Positions 48,566-58,764 of a DNA stretch of 64,000 bases are shown here, one piece after another. The stretch's first letter is position 1. The number at the start of each line of letters is the position of its first letter. Below the pieces are notes generated by a model. That model was not told where the DNA came from. It saw nothing but the letters and a program-made list of their open reading frames with translations, and made no database searches. Location: contig CM034531.1 in NCBI GenBank assembly GCA_020002185.1, positions 42,341,867 to 42,405,866 on the forward strand, in the 5' to 3' direction. Both the position numbers and the translations under genes were made by a program. Source of the DNA: Paraescarpia echinospica (lineage: Eukaryota > Annelida > Polychaeta > Sabellida > Siboglinidae).

Positions 48566-48667
48566 GTGACGTCCAAAATGACAGCATGACAGAGGACTCG
48601 TCTCCAAAGTCAGACGTGACAGCAATGGAAGGTGACACCACAGTGACGTCACAACCTTCTGGCACAA
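48566..48667 (+). CDS. COBL: COBL-like protein, exon 8 (short, symmetric phase 1)
   Basis: Found from splice signals rather than frame length. It sits after gattaatgacag and before gtaaat. It is 102 bases, phase 1 at both ends, and encodes residues 683-716, GDVQNDSMTEDSSPKSDVTA then MEGDTTVTSQPSGT. It joins exon 9 as A|AT (Asn). The acidic Ser/Thr-rich composition matches its neighbours. The phase fits exactly. It could be a cassette exon. Confidence 0.72.
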
Positions 48668-49193
48668 GTAAATGCTACGTGGTTGACATAATCGCTGTGT
48701 CAATGTATACCTGAAACAATTAAACACACAACTTCAGCTGTCATCTCTGTTACCATGTAACTGTAAAATTCAGTGATTGTCTTTTTTACACATTTTCTCT
48801 GTAAATTTCATTAGTTAATGGATACAGCTCAAGTTAGGTGAAGTTGGGGATTTTGTGTAATTAAAATCCCGATTTGCTTATTTTTTAATCTAAAAAAATC
48901 TAATTTTTTTTTTTATTGTCTACAGCTGTATTCTATTTACCTTAGACATTCTACAAAACAGGAAGTTGATACCAACATTTCATCCAGGGACAAATGTTAT
49001 TTATTAGTAAGGAAGTAATAAAACATGTTTTACTGAACAGCATTAAAGATAATGTTTCAGTGTATTAATTAGATTTAACGATAACAAAATCTTCATCATA
49101 TTTTGATAGAATAATTTGTTTGTACCCAGTAGACTCACAATTCCGCTGCATAACAAATTCAAAGTCAAATGTTTTTCGTTGGTTTTGTTTCAG
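48668..49193. other. COBL-like intron 8
   Basis: A 526-base AT-rich intron ending at ttggttttgtttcag. Nothing else is seen. Confidence 0.75.
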
Positions 49194-51514
49194 ATTTCAA
49201 AAACACATCTGATGTGGCAAACTTCATTGAGCAGATGTTGCAGCAAACGGATGATGCTCCAGCGCCATCTAGTGACAATGCTGCTGTTGAGACTACTTTG
49301 TTGAGTGTCGACTGTTCGGATGGAACTTCACAGAAAGACAAGAACGAGACTCTGCCATTGGTGAGCGCAGTTGAAAGTGAAACCTCGGCCTGTGTCGTTA
49401 CGTCTTCTGCACCAGTGATCCACGAGGAATGTTCGGCCGTTGCAGAAGTGTCCATGCCAACGGAGGTCCTCCAACAAAACAATGATGATTCATACAGGGA
49501 GGTTACCACAAAAACAGAAATTGTCACTCGCACAAGTGATGATGATCGTGAGACGGTATCCATACCGACGGAAGATGTCCACCAAAATACCACACAGGCT
49601 GAAGCAGTACCAGCCGAATTGTCTTCCAGAGATAGTTCGAGTGAAGAATCACCTCTATTGGAAGGCCTTGGATTGCCAGCTGTGGTATACAAAGTGCCAG
49701 TGAATAACAGAAATGGACAAAGTTCAGCCATCGCCAAAGAACCAGTAACGCAACAACGTACCTCAATACCAAGCAAAGGAGTCATGTGTGTACAAACCAC
49801 CCAGCCAGAGAAGTCAGAGAAACCAGGTGAATTGTACACATTCAGTGTGACAACGGAGTACGTGATCAAGGATGATGTATCGCCAGTGAAAGAGCCACCA
49901 GCGCCATCGACACCAGAAGCTCCGATGAAAGATGACGCCATGCTGTTCAAAGTGCCGAGTGTACCCCGGATGAAACAGACACCGCGAGTCAACAGCCTCC
50001 GAGAAGTCTACCATAAACCGATACTAAGCAACTCGTACATAGGTGGCAGCAATGGGCGTCTCGCTTCACCCACACGCGAGCTTATTCCGCCACCGTTATC
50101 AGCTGCGAGTAGAGAAGCAGCAGTGAAGTCAACCAGAGAAGTGTCGCGAAAATCCAGTTACGACTCCATCGCAAAGGTTACCGCACCGCGACCTTGGGGT
50201 ACCCGTTACCAGTCGGAACCCTCGGTGAAGGACGTCAGGAAAGCTTTGTTGATTTGCCGCGACTCATCCCTTACTCGTGATGTCTCGTCACCAGGAGACT
50301 GTTCGTTGGTGCAGGAATCACCATCGAGAAAATCCTCGTTCAGCAGTTCGTCCGAGATCAATTTTCAGCCGAGTACTGCTGATGAATCCCAGAGTGTTCT
50401 GGAGGAGAAGTCAATATCGATGCTCGCGCTGCCGAGCGAGCGTAAGACGACACCACGCAAGAGGGCAGTGTGGTCCAATCGACGCCACTACAGCAGTATG
50501 GTGTCATTGGCAACACAGAATGAATCTGCGCTGTCTTTGCCTCCATCTAGTGCCCTACAGAACTCATCGAGCATGGAGCAGTTGGCAATGACACCTAACT
50601 CAAGAGACAAGGCGAGGCGAACGCTTCAGTCACAGTACTCGGAGCTTCAGATGCAGTTCAGCAAGTGGCAGCAGCAGCTGATGAAGAACCAGGCACTATT
50701 GACACAGAAGAACCTTCTGACAAGGAGCAACAGACCGCGGGATACTTCAAGGGAGAGAGACGGATACAGACGTGCGACTTCACGCGGAGCATCCGACAAA
50801 CGCAGGTCATTCACTGAAGAACGTCCTGCCTCATATGACAGAGACTTACGCAGAGTGACTTCTGGTGTTACGACAGAGAAACAAAGGTCATTTATTGATG
50901 ATCCTCCAACCGTGCAAAACACAACTCAAGAAGTCCGCGAAGGAACTGTGGAAGATTTGACATCAATTGGAGTTCAGTCACCACAGGAGGGAACAGTTGT
51001 GTCAGGCAGCAATAGAGTTGGTCGGCTGTCAAGATCCACCGGGCTGCGGGACACAGGACTCGGGGGGAAATTCACTCCCGGTGAACTGACATCAACAAAG
51101 AGGGTTCTTCGACAGAACAGTGACGAAATTCCACCAACCACGACTGTCTTCAAAGCCATGCAGAACTCAACAACACTACCACGGCAATCGGCGTCAACAG
51201 CATGGCGCACAGTGTCACCAGCCCAACAAGTGGGGTCATCAGTCCGGCAGTCAAGGTCACCTACCAGACAGTCACAAGGTCGATGGTCAACGTCACAACG
51301 AGTGGGGTCACCAGGTCAGAGGTCAGGGTCACCACCGCCGGGAGTGCTCCTTACGCGTGATGCGCCACAGAAGGTGACATCAATGCAGATGACCAAGTTG
51401 GCAACGTCACGGTCAAGGGAAGTGAATCGGAAGAGGTTTGAGCCCAAGTTGGACCCGAGGGAGGAGCTCATGATTGCCATCAGGAACGCAGGCGCCAAGA
51501 ACATACTGAAGAAA
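49194..51514 (+). CDS. COBL: COBL-like protein, large exon 9 with C-terminal WH2 motif
   Basis: A 2321-base exon encoding residues 717-1490. It starts NFKNTSDVANFIEQMLQQTD after a strong acceptor and ends at AAA before gtgagt (phase 0). Most of it is disordered and rich in Ser, Thr, Arg and Gln. A Gln-rich segment, SQYSELQMQFSKWQQQLMKN (about residues 1202-1221), may form a short coiled coil. The last residues, LDPREELMIAIRNAGAKNIL followed by KK, form a WH2 motif: an amphipathic helix then LKK, which binds monomeric actin. Vertebrate COBL has three WH2 motifs and COBLL1 one; here I see only one. It is antisense to the 275-residue frame at 49165-49992, a shadow. Its GC content and codon use contrast with the flanking introns. 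Confidence 0.93.
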
Positions 51515-52178
51515 GTGAGTAGAATTAATACAGTCGTCGGTTGTAGGAATATAATAATAGACTGGAGCGCGTATATTTGTTATGAACTTTTGTCCATTTC
51601 ACTAACATTCTTATGAGCTCATAAGCCTGCTCAATTGTGCTCTTTAGAATTGATTTTACTCATTAACAGTGATCTTCTATATTGTAAACTGTCAACGGCT
51701 GGATGCACCGCTGGGACACTTGCTGATGTGTGTTGCAAATAGTGCCCCTGATGATCCAACAACATTTTTTTGCATTTTTAAAAAAGCTCCTTAGAATCAA
51801 CAGCATATTTTGTTTAATGATGGATTTTCTTATGAGCTCATTATCTTAGTGAAATGATCCCGTTCTTATGAGCTCATTATCTTAGTGAAATGAAACAGTA
51901 TCTCTCTGTTTGGGGTAATAGAGAAATTCCTTCCTGGTAGTGGTATGTATTCTCGTTGCTAACCATATCAAGAAATAACTCAATTATTTCCATAGTTTCA
52001 CCTTGTGCTCTGTCCAATTAATTCCATTTGGCTTCTGAAACTTTCATAACTACATTGTCACATTTTAATTCCTTGGGACTGCCATTGATGATACATAAAA
52101 GAAATGTTGACTGCAAACTAATTACCCATTAATGTTGCACAGTGTTTACCCAGTAATGTTGTACAGAACTCTCTTCAG
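51515..52178. other. COBL-like intron 9
   Basis: The donor is gtgagt. It contains two ttatgagctcattatcttag copies at 51830-51890. The proposed acceptor is cagaactctcttcag at 52164-52178. Confidence 0.5.
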
Positions 52179-52253
52179 GAAATGTACAACAATCGGTTGA
52201 TTAAATCAGTTTACGATTCACACTTGCAGAGTTCCTCCACCGATGCTAAGTGA
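52179..52253 (+). CDS. COBL: COBL-like protein, proposed terminal exon
   Basis: From the acceptor AG at 52177-52178 the phase-0 frame reads EMYNNRLIKSVYDSHLQSSS then TDAK and stop TGA at 52251. A second acceptor, cacttgcag ending at 52229, opens the same frame at SSSTDAK. Either joins the WH2 motif in exon 9 without a frameshift. Only frame and splice signals support this exon, so it could be wrong. An unseen alternative terminal exon or read-through past gtgagt (stop after about 34 residues) are other possibilities. Confidence 0.45.
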   Translation, partial: EMYNNRLIKSVYDSHLQSSSTDAK

Positions 52254-53643
52254 TGCACAGAGCCTCCTGGTGGCAAATCGTAACAAAAGTGTTGTTTGAT
52301 GGGACAATGTGCGACTAAGTTGGCTGAGAAGACACAGTTGTCAAATTCGTATCTGACCTTGCCTGCAGGCGGCGCAGGCGCCACTGATAGTGACGAATGT
52401 GGATTGTCACTTGAAATATACACCTTGTCATACAGTGACGTCTTCAAGGTGGATGAATTTTAAGATAATTTAATGTACGGGCAAAACTTTAAAAACGTTT
52501 CATTTGGAACCAAATCAAAACACCACAATGCAGTGCTCCTAAGACATGTAGGTTAAAGTTCAGAGCTCATATTACATATGCAAGCAAGAAATTACTTGGT
52601 CTTGATTCCTTACAAACATGTTTGGAAGTGTGTTTTACTATTAACACTGTGCATTTAAGATGACCTTTAAGTAGCACAGGTTTTATGTTGACTGGATACA
52701 ATGACCTTTCAAGGTCACCATTTCTGAAGGCAAGGGGATTTAATCTGTTGTTGCAAGTTGACTGCCAGGAAGATTCTAACACATGCAACAAAATGACCCA
52801 TCTGCCCTCTAGTGGTGATGTGGTGCATCAACTACGTTGTAATTATCATGTATTTATTATTTTGACTGTTTAATGTTTTAAATGTGACTGATTTGCTGAG
52901 TGACCCCCAGTGTTGGTTTCACAGTAACTTGAGAATACCGACCGTACCTCTTGTAGACGCAATTAGATAGGCATATATAAACTTGAATGTATATATAGTT
53001 AAGTAATCAAATAGTTTAGTGTAATTAGCTAACCTGTTAGATGTGCATGTTCGCTAACAAGAGGTAAGTACATACAAAAAGTTGAATTATGCGATTTTAC
53101 CCAGATTTATTTTATTATGTAAACATACATTTCACAGTAAACTATGTAGGGATACATTAAAAGAATGATTGATTGATTTTCTAGACATGTTGATACAATT
53201 CTGCTTACTTGTGTTTGCAAAAGGTGATTCTCTCAGAATCTGACATGTTGTGTTCAGCTAATTTTGAAAAAAATCAATTCCTTCAGGATGCTATTGCTGA
53301 TGCCAAAATATAATGTCTGAAGTGTTCTATAATGTAGTCAGTCATATGCGTTGATATACAAAATGTAATGTACAGAATATACCCATTATTCACAGTCTTA
53401 GCTAACAAATCTTAGAAAAAAATACGGGACATTTTGTTATTTAATAAAATAGATGTTGTGGTAAAACTGTCATGTAACCGACTATATTTAACTATAAATA
53501 AACACTATTTTCATATCGAACAAACACCATTTTGTCACTCGTTTTAATGTTGTGTCACTGTTTTGTGGTGTAACGTCTGTTGCCATGGTAACTATGATGT
53601 AGCAGTTGCCATGACTACAGTAGCACAGCACAATTCACATACT
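52254..53643. other. Shared 3' interval between convergent genes
   Basis: It should hold both 3' UTRs. AATAAA occurs on the + strand at 53443-53448 and 53497-53502. TTTATT (AATAAA on -) occurs near 53107. I cannot tell which are used. The 78-residue - strand frame at 52211-52447 overlaps the terminal exon and looks spurious. Confidence 0.5.
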
Positions 53644-53937
53644 CTACATGCTCATTTTAGTGTCTGTCGATGTAAGGGCATCCTCTGCAATCTTGATTCT
53701 CTCGGCTAACGATTCACCGACACCAGTGCTGCCACCTGTAACTTTAGGTGGCTTTCTGAGCAGAAAGTGACGCATGAACAGTCTCAGTCCCTCTCTCAAA
53801 GTCCGTAACTTCACCAGTGGAGCGATGCGCTCAAATATCACTCGGACAGTGTTTTCTGGATGTTCCACTAGGAGGCGCCCCAACACACGTTTCATGAAGC
53901 AAACTTTATTCTTGTCCAGTTCCGCAAACTGAATCAT
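53644..53937 (-). CDS. NOM1: NOM1-like nucleolar MIF4G protein, last exon
   Basis: NOM1 (yeast Sgd1) is a nucleolar MIF4G/MA3 protein needed for small ribosomal subunit production; human NOM1 also binds eIF4A and targets PP1 to the nucleolus. This final exon starts after ctttttcag (phase 0) and reads MIQFAELDKNKVCFMKRVLG, then RIAPLVKLRTLREGLRLFMR and HFLLRKPPKV, ending at TAG (53646-53644). The LREGLRxFxxHFLL segment is typical of the helical C-terminus after MA3. The preceding exon joins as VFK|MIQFAEL. The last ~30 residues (Gly/Ser then SLAERIKIAEDAL) are poorly conserved. The first ATG of this exon is not a start codon. Confidence 0.92.
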   Translation of the reverse strand: MIQFAELDKNKVCFMKRVLGRLLVEHPENTVRVIFERIAPLVKLRTLREGLRLFMRHFLLRKPPKVTGGSTGVGESLAERIKIAEDALTSTDTKMSM

Positions 53938-54387
53938 CTGAAAAAGAATCGATCATGGCAAAGGTTACCTAGGTGATCAATGAAGAATGTTTCAAGTCTG
54001 TATTTTTGAAAAATATAAATCTTGTCCTTTAATTATCCAAACTCAATATGAAGATTTTTAGGAAAAAAAAGAACAACTCATGTTTTGCGTTTAAGGAGAG
54101 ATATGGCAGCTAGATAGGATATTTTTTTTAATGCACAATTAATGCAATGTGTTGTGCCCAAGTTGTAGAGTATGTCTTATTGAATAAAATATATTTTCTT
54201 TCTTCCATACCCCCATTTCCGTGGCAACAATCAAAGATGGCTGCCAGAGAGGGAAAATATAGCATAATTTGGAAACATTGTAGCTCCTCCAATAATGTAG
54301 TAATCAATGTAATTCTTTCTAGTTTTTATTTACATCACCTAATGCTATGCAATGTATTGTAAAGATATTTTATGTATTGTCATTATT

Positions 54388-54470
54388 AAATTTTGTTGGT
54401 AAAAAATCAATATTTTTATTATGATCATACTGATCATAATAAAAATATTGATTTTTTACCAACAAAATTT
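54388..54470. repeat. Perfect 40-bp inverted repeat with 3-bp spacer
   Basis: The left arm 54388-54427 begins aaattttgttggtaaaaaat and ends tattatgatca. The spacer is tac. The right arm 54431-54470 is its exact reverse complement, starting tgatcataataaaaatattg. No mismatch occurs across 40 pairs. It can form a cruciform in DNA or a hairpin in the NOM1 pre-mRNA. The 61-residue open frame at 54393 is incidental. Confidence 0.98.
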
Positions 54471-54593
54471 CAAAAAGTTCAGCTAACTAAAAATGAAATA
54501 AAAAATATCTCCTCGATATTGCATAAGGAAGCTATCAAGGAACACATCAGTCAAAATGTCATTAATGTAGCATCATGACTGCGCCATTGAAAG

Positions 54594-54778
54594 TAGTGGA
54601 ACCTCACTATTGAAGTCACTATCAGGACTGTGCCTGTGAATACAGCGGAACCTCACTATTGAAGTCACTCTAAGGACTGTGCCAAAGTGACCTGACTAGT
54701 GAGGTGACTGTACTTGCGGGGTTAATTTCCTATACTTTAGGGAGAACATTTAGGTGCCCATAAAGTGAGGTTCAACTG
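54594..54778. mobile_element. MITE, pogo/Tigger-like ends
   Basis: The left end is agtggaacctcactattgaa. The right end reverse-complemented is cagttgaacctcactttatg. The first ~28 bases are repeated inside, near 54641. The motif ttaatttcctatactttag is shared with 12007-12190. There is no coding capacity. Confidence 0.65.
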
Positions 54779-54818
54779 TACATCAACAACATGGATATGC
54801 TGAGGTGCTTAGTGCTAC

Positions 54819-54950
54819 CTTGAAGACGGATAGAGAGAGTGCCTTAGTGACGAGGAGATGAGTGAGGAAGTCTGCGAGGTTGTTTGCCTTCTGCTGCGGT
54901 AGCTGAGACACCTCCTTGAACTTGTCCCACAGGTTGAATTGGATTGTCAT
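54819..54950 (-). CDS. NOM1: NOM1-like protein, penultimate exon (end of MA3 domain)
   Basis: A 132-base exon, phase 0 at both ends: acceptor tgtgtttcag, donor gtagca. It encodes MTIQFNLWDKFKEVSQLPQQ, then KANNLADFLTHLLVTKALSL and SVFK. It continues exon RRHQ|MTIQFNLWDKF, matching NOM1 proteins in which a phenylalanine-rich QFxxWDKF motif follows an aromatic-Arg-Arg-Phe-Gln segment. The NLADFLTHLLVTKALSLSVFK helix pair closes the MA3 fold. The Met is internal. Confidence 0.93.
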
Positions 54951-55433
54951 CTGAAACACAGCAATCACGGATCCAGTGATAAGTTTTAGTTATAGACAAA
55001 TGTCAGATGCTGCTGAAAAATGGGGGTGTACACTAATTAGATGATGCACACTTAAAAGAACGAATACGATAACTTACTCTACATGAACACAGAAACACTA
55101 GTCACATAAAGATGTTATCAATTGCTCCAAGCATGAATTTTGAGCCACTTCATCCTAAGTTAGATCCAACATCAAATTGGATAATAGTTTGTCTGATGAC
55201 TTCATAAAAACTATGTTTAAAAAGTTCCACATCGAGCCAGCATGTTGTAGTGGGCAATGGTCACTAGACAATCAAAATGAGAAGGGGCCTTGAAATCCTA
55301 CGTAGGAACATAACAGACCTGTTACAAGACCGTGACCGTGGGAAATGGAGCGAAACTATTTATGCCAGAAAGGTCAACTGACATTGATGACGAAGTAGAG
55401 ACAAGAGCCGGCAGGTAGGCCGTGACCTCTGAC
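54951..55433. other. NOM1-like intron with dispersed repeat copy 2
   Basis: The segment 54969-55072 (gatccagtgataagttttag to agaacgaatacgataa) is the diverged partner of 13889-13985. Nothing else is seen. Confidence 0.6.
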
Positions 55434-55598
55434 CTGGTGGCGTCGGTGACACTCGCTGAACTTCTGAGCAATGAGGGCGTAGTAGGGATTGTAGGGCGTC
55501 TCCTGTAGACATACATCCATTGTGACGTGCAGGATCTCCCTCTCCTGCTGGTGCGTCAGACTCAGCTTCAGCAGCTTCTCAAACGCATCCGCGTAGTC
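55434..55598 (-). CDS. NOM1: NOM1-like protein, MA3 domain exon
   Basis: A 165-base exon, phase 0 at both ends. The acceptor is ttggtgttacag, and the donor gtcaga falls after HRRHQ. It encodes DYADAFEKLLKLSLTHQQER, then EILHVTMDVCLQETPYNPYY, then ALIAQKFSECHRRHQ. The DAFEKLLKL, QQEREI, CLQExxYNPxYA and KF(C/S)ExxRR(F/H)Q patterns are characteristic of the MA3 domain of NOM1/Sgd1 proteins. Met and frame extensions beyond the splice sites (55374-55655) are intronic. This is the strongest single exon for naming the gene. Confidence 0.95.
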
Positions 55599-56929
55599 CT
55601 GTAACACCAAGGTCACATCAAGGTCATCTGTCAAAGTGATAAGACGAAACGGCATCGCACATTGTGGTTAATTAATAACTGTATAATAAAGACTCAAAAA
55701 GAACAAACTTTGTGATACATAGACTCAAGCAACAGATTGATACATACTAACAAAATTAACAACAATGCATGTAGGTGGCTCATGTGCTTTTCAGCATACG
55801 TGATAAAAAAGATAACTTATTTGCATTGTAAGACATTAAAACAGGTTCACTGTAAAACATTAAAATATGGTCACCGTAAAATTGTTTATTGAATAACGGC
55901 TCACAGCACATTATCCCATCTCATTCATATATTATCACTGTAGAGGACCTGATTTTCAGATATAATTATACACATTGACTCCATAGTTAGAAGGGACAAA
56001 TGGCTCTTATTGTCTTTTGAAAGATACAAGCAAAACATGGGCCAAAAGGCCCTGAAGTCTTGGACTATATGTGACCCCGGCTGACCAAATAAGTGATAAG
56101 TCGGAAAAATTGTAACATTGTTTTCTTACATTCTTGTAAAGGCTGGGTAGAGTGCCTTACAGGGTTTCAAAAACTACGACTGCTACAAAAATTGGTGAAG
56201 TTATGGAGCACTGAACATGGTAGGGGTCAAAAAGTGAGAATGAAGAAAACGGCTGTTGAAGTTCTACATTATATATGCAAATGGACTGCATGGAAATGTT
56301 ACATGCATGACATTCAAATTTGCAATACGGTATGTATGTTATGTTGCAATGGAAGTACAAATGTGCTGCTACAAAAACTTGTCAAGTTATGCCAGATTAT
56401 GTCTTTATGTGTAAACAAAATGATAACACAACATGACTGTGAAGGTTTTGCCTATGCACATGGATAGCATGGAAATATTGAGTGCATGGCATTCAAAGTT
56501 GGCTTATAGATGCATGTTATTAACGTATAGTGCCATGATACTCTAGAAATTTGGTGCTTATCTAATTATATAATTATACCTGTAATGGTACAAAAGGTGT
56601 ATTACATCAGAATGTCTCACCCCAGTGCCTACAATGCCTTAAGCCCACTAAGCACTCGCTCTCCCACACTGGGCAATAAATAACAGCCCAGCCCTGGCCA
56701 CACCAAGACTGACTGACAATAAAACAATAAACTGTGGCCATAATCAAATGACCACTCCAGCCAGTGGCTCACTGACCTAAATTCAGTTCCTCTGCTCTTG
56801 CAGCCACTCCAATGATCAGAGACAGGGCTCTATCCAGTTATATACAGATCTGCTGCAGCTGCAGTGGTAGTTATAAATAGAGATCAGTGCAGGAAGCTTA
56901 TAGCAGCAGACCAATTTTTTGAAAATGTT

Positions 56930-57110
56930 GCATTTTGGGGGCTCCGTGAAAGATTCAATCAAATACCGATTTCTCGTGCATAGTGGCAGTACCCTAAGAT
57001 TGCAAAATTAGAGAAAAAACTGCTGAACGGTTTCTGAGATATGGCAGCTAACAATGCACGGCAGACGGCGGACGCGGAGTGATGGCATAAGTCTGTTGGA
57101 CCAAAGGAAT
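56930..57110. repeat. R1 dispersed repeat, copy 2
   Basis: The segment ttgcattttgggggctccgt, gattcaatcaaataccgatt, gtgcatagtggcagtaccct, gaacggtttctgagatatgg, cagctaac and a GC-rich cggcagacggcggacgc is inverted relative to 20060-20395 and parallel to 57635-57835. Confidence 0.8.
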
Positions 57111-57146
57111 AAAAATCGTTAATCAATAATTTTTTTTTTTTGGAGG

Positions 57147-57181
57147 GATTTAAATCATGATTTAAATCAATGATTTAAATC
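57147..57181. repeat. Triple palindromic GATTTAAATC
   Basis: Self-complementary GATTTAAATC occurs at 57147, 57159 and 57172, right after a T12 run. It is probably the end of an unidentified transposable element. Confidence 0.6.
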
Positions 57182-57634
57182 AAACAACCCTGTTGGTAAT
57201 TATTAATCAAATGTTTTTTGGTGAATCATAGTTACAGATCATTAAGGGTTATGATGGAAGTAAAATGTTGACATGTTTAATGTTCACTTATTGCATCATG
57301 CCTTGCATTTAGAGGAATAATTATAATAGAAAACAAAATGTTGTGGCACCTATTTTTAAATATATGCATTGGTGAGAAACCTGTGGCCCAAAGAAAATTA
57401 ATTTAACAAACATCCTGTTTATAATTACATAACAGAAAAGACAACATCCAACCTCCATATATAACAAGTGCATAAAAATAGATATCCATGCAAGACACCG
57501 ACTCCGCTTCTGACAGATGTTGTAGGGAAGGGGTATAGCTGCCAGGTTCTGTTTCTGGCACAATACATAAAATCTACTGTTAGGGGGTGGTCTCAAGGGC
57601 CCTTCTCAAAACCACATCACTAAATAATGTAAAC

Positions 57635-57835
57635 ATTTTGCATTTTGGGGGCCCCTGAGGTGCCCTTAGAATGATTCAATCAAACACAGATTTCTTGTGC
57701 ATAGTAGTGGTACCCCAAGATACGTCTGTGCAAAATTAGACAAAAAGTTGCTGAACGGTTTCTGAGATATGGCAGCTAACGGCGGACGCAGATTGATAGC
57801 ATAAGTCTGTTGGACCTTCGGCCCACAGGACTAAA
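57635..57835. repeat. R1 dispersed repeat, copy 3
   Basis: The segment ttgcattttgggggcccctg, gatacgtctgtgcaaaatta, gctgaacggtttctgagata, cagctaacggcggacgc and gcataagtctgttggacctt has the same layout as 56930-57110, in the same orientation, about 700 bases away. Confidence 0.8.
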
Positions 57836-57839
57836 AGCG

Positions 57840-57915
57840 GTGAATGAAATTGCACTTTGGTTTTGAAACAGCAGTTGGATTGGAACCCTGACTCTCCTGA
57901 TTGACCGGCATTTTT
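57840..57915 (-). mobile_element. tRNA-like SINE fragment
   Basis: The segment gaaattgcactttggttttg, aacagcagttggattggaac and cctgactctcctgattgac resembles 33770-33880 and 19095-19200. It is too short for certain classification. Confidence 0.4.
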
Positions 57916-58005
57916 TCTATGTTACCTGGCATTATCTTTATAAAATAACACCACGTGTCTCTAGTAAATGTTGACATCTGTGAACGATGCCATAAGACAC
58001 AGTAC

Positions 58006-58127
58006 CTCACTAGTCATGAGGACACAGAAGATTGTCTTGCGTACGTCCGTGTTCATGCGTTGTTTGCGGGCCAGGTCAAGAATCTCTATCCCCGCGTCAT
58101 CTACCACCGACGACGTCAACTCTACCC
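58006..58127 (-). CDS. NOM1: NOM1-like protein, exon at MIF4G-MA3 junction
   Basis: A 122-base exon after tgtgcatgacag and before gtactg. Two leading bases complete a Gly codon from the upstream exon; then it reads VELTSSVVDDAGIEILDLAR, then KQRMNTDVRKTIFCVLMTSE (phase 0 end). The LARKQRMNTDxRxxIFCxxMTSED segment is the beginning of the MA3 domain in NOM1. It joins the next exon as MTSE|DYADAFEKLL. The + strand frames at 57955-58168 are shadows. Confidence 0.93.
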
Positions 58128-58764
58128 CTGTCATGCACAGAAATCATTGTTGTTGTAATCAGGGTTGATTGAATTGTAACTGCATAGTATGTAATATATC
58201 ACTGTGTAAGTGCCAACGTTTTTAACAATGTAATTGAAAATATATATTTTGCACTAATGGTAATCATGAATTCACCAAAACCTCGCAAACTTGCCAAACA
58301 TCGAAGGCGCAGTGGTCAACCCAGCCGGCAACCATCTGGAGTATTGCTAACAGAGCATGTTTAAAAAATACATTTTGCACTTGACATATTCAAATTGTGA
58401 ACAATCATTCGGGACTATTAAGCATAATTTGGTGGACGGTGCATCATAAACATATTTATTGGACTGCTAAGTAGCAGTAATATATTAAAAAACAATGAAT
58501 AGCATGTAAAAAGTTCTTACATAGTGCCATATCAAGTCCACAGGACTGCTCAAAGCACTTTACACTTTACTCCCTGGCAGACCTGTTCATTTGAACACCA
58601 TCTGACTTCTATGGGAAGCATTCACCCTATGTTTACTGATGTAGATGAAACTAAATGCAAATATTTTGTCTAGTGCCAATGTACCGACCAGACGTTGGGG
58701 CGTCAGTGTCACGCCCCGACCACGCCGATCCGACCAGCCACCAGCGCCCCTTCTCTTCACAGTG
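58128..58764. other. NOM1-like intron, segment before the 62-bp array
   Basis: The segment caaagcactttacactttac and tccctggcagacctgttcat at about 58548-58600 has a diverged partner at 62883-62935 (gtgctatacacttcactccc then tagcagacctgttcattcc), the same repeat family. No gene is seen. Confidence 0.5.

Larger units (their letters stand above)
53938..54818. other. NOM1-like intron holding a palindrome and a MITE
   Basis: An 881-base intron. It contains the inverted repeat at 54388-54470 and the MITE at 54594-54778. Confidence 0.8.
55599..58005. other. NOM1-like intron with R1 repeats
   Basis: A 2407-base intron. It holds a ~185-base imperfect tandem duplication at about 56150-56510 (anchors gctacaaaaa.ttg.tgaagtt and atggaaat), two R1 repeat copies, a triple GATTTAAATC palindrome at 57147-57181 and a SINE-like patch at 57840-57915. 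Confidence 0.6.

Noticed and set aside
49165..49992. 275-residue - strand frame
   Set aside because: It is a shadow of the GC-rich exon 9 coding sequence.
54393..54578. 61-residue frame MLVKNQYFYYDHTDHNKN
   Set aside because: It reads through the perfect palindrome inside a NOM1 intron, and composition follows the AT-rich inverted repeat.
57955..58168. Two + strand frames over 57955-58168
   Set aside because: They are antisense to a NOM1 exon whose phases and motifs are well supported.
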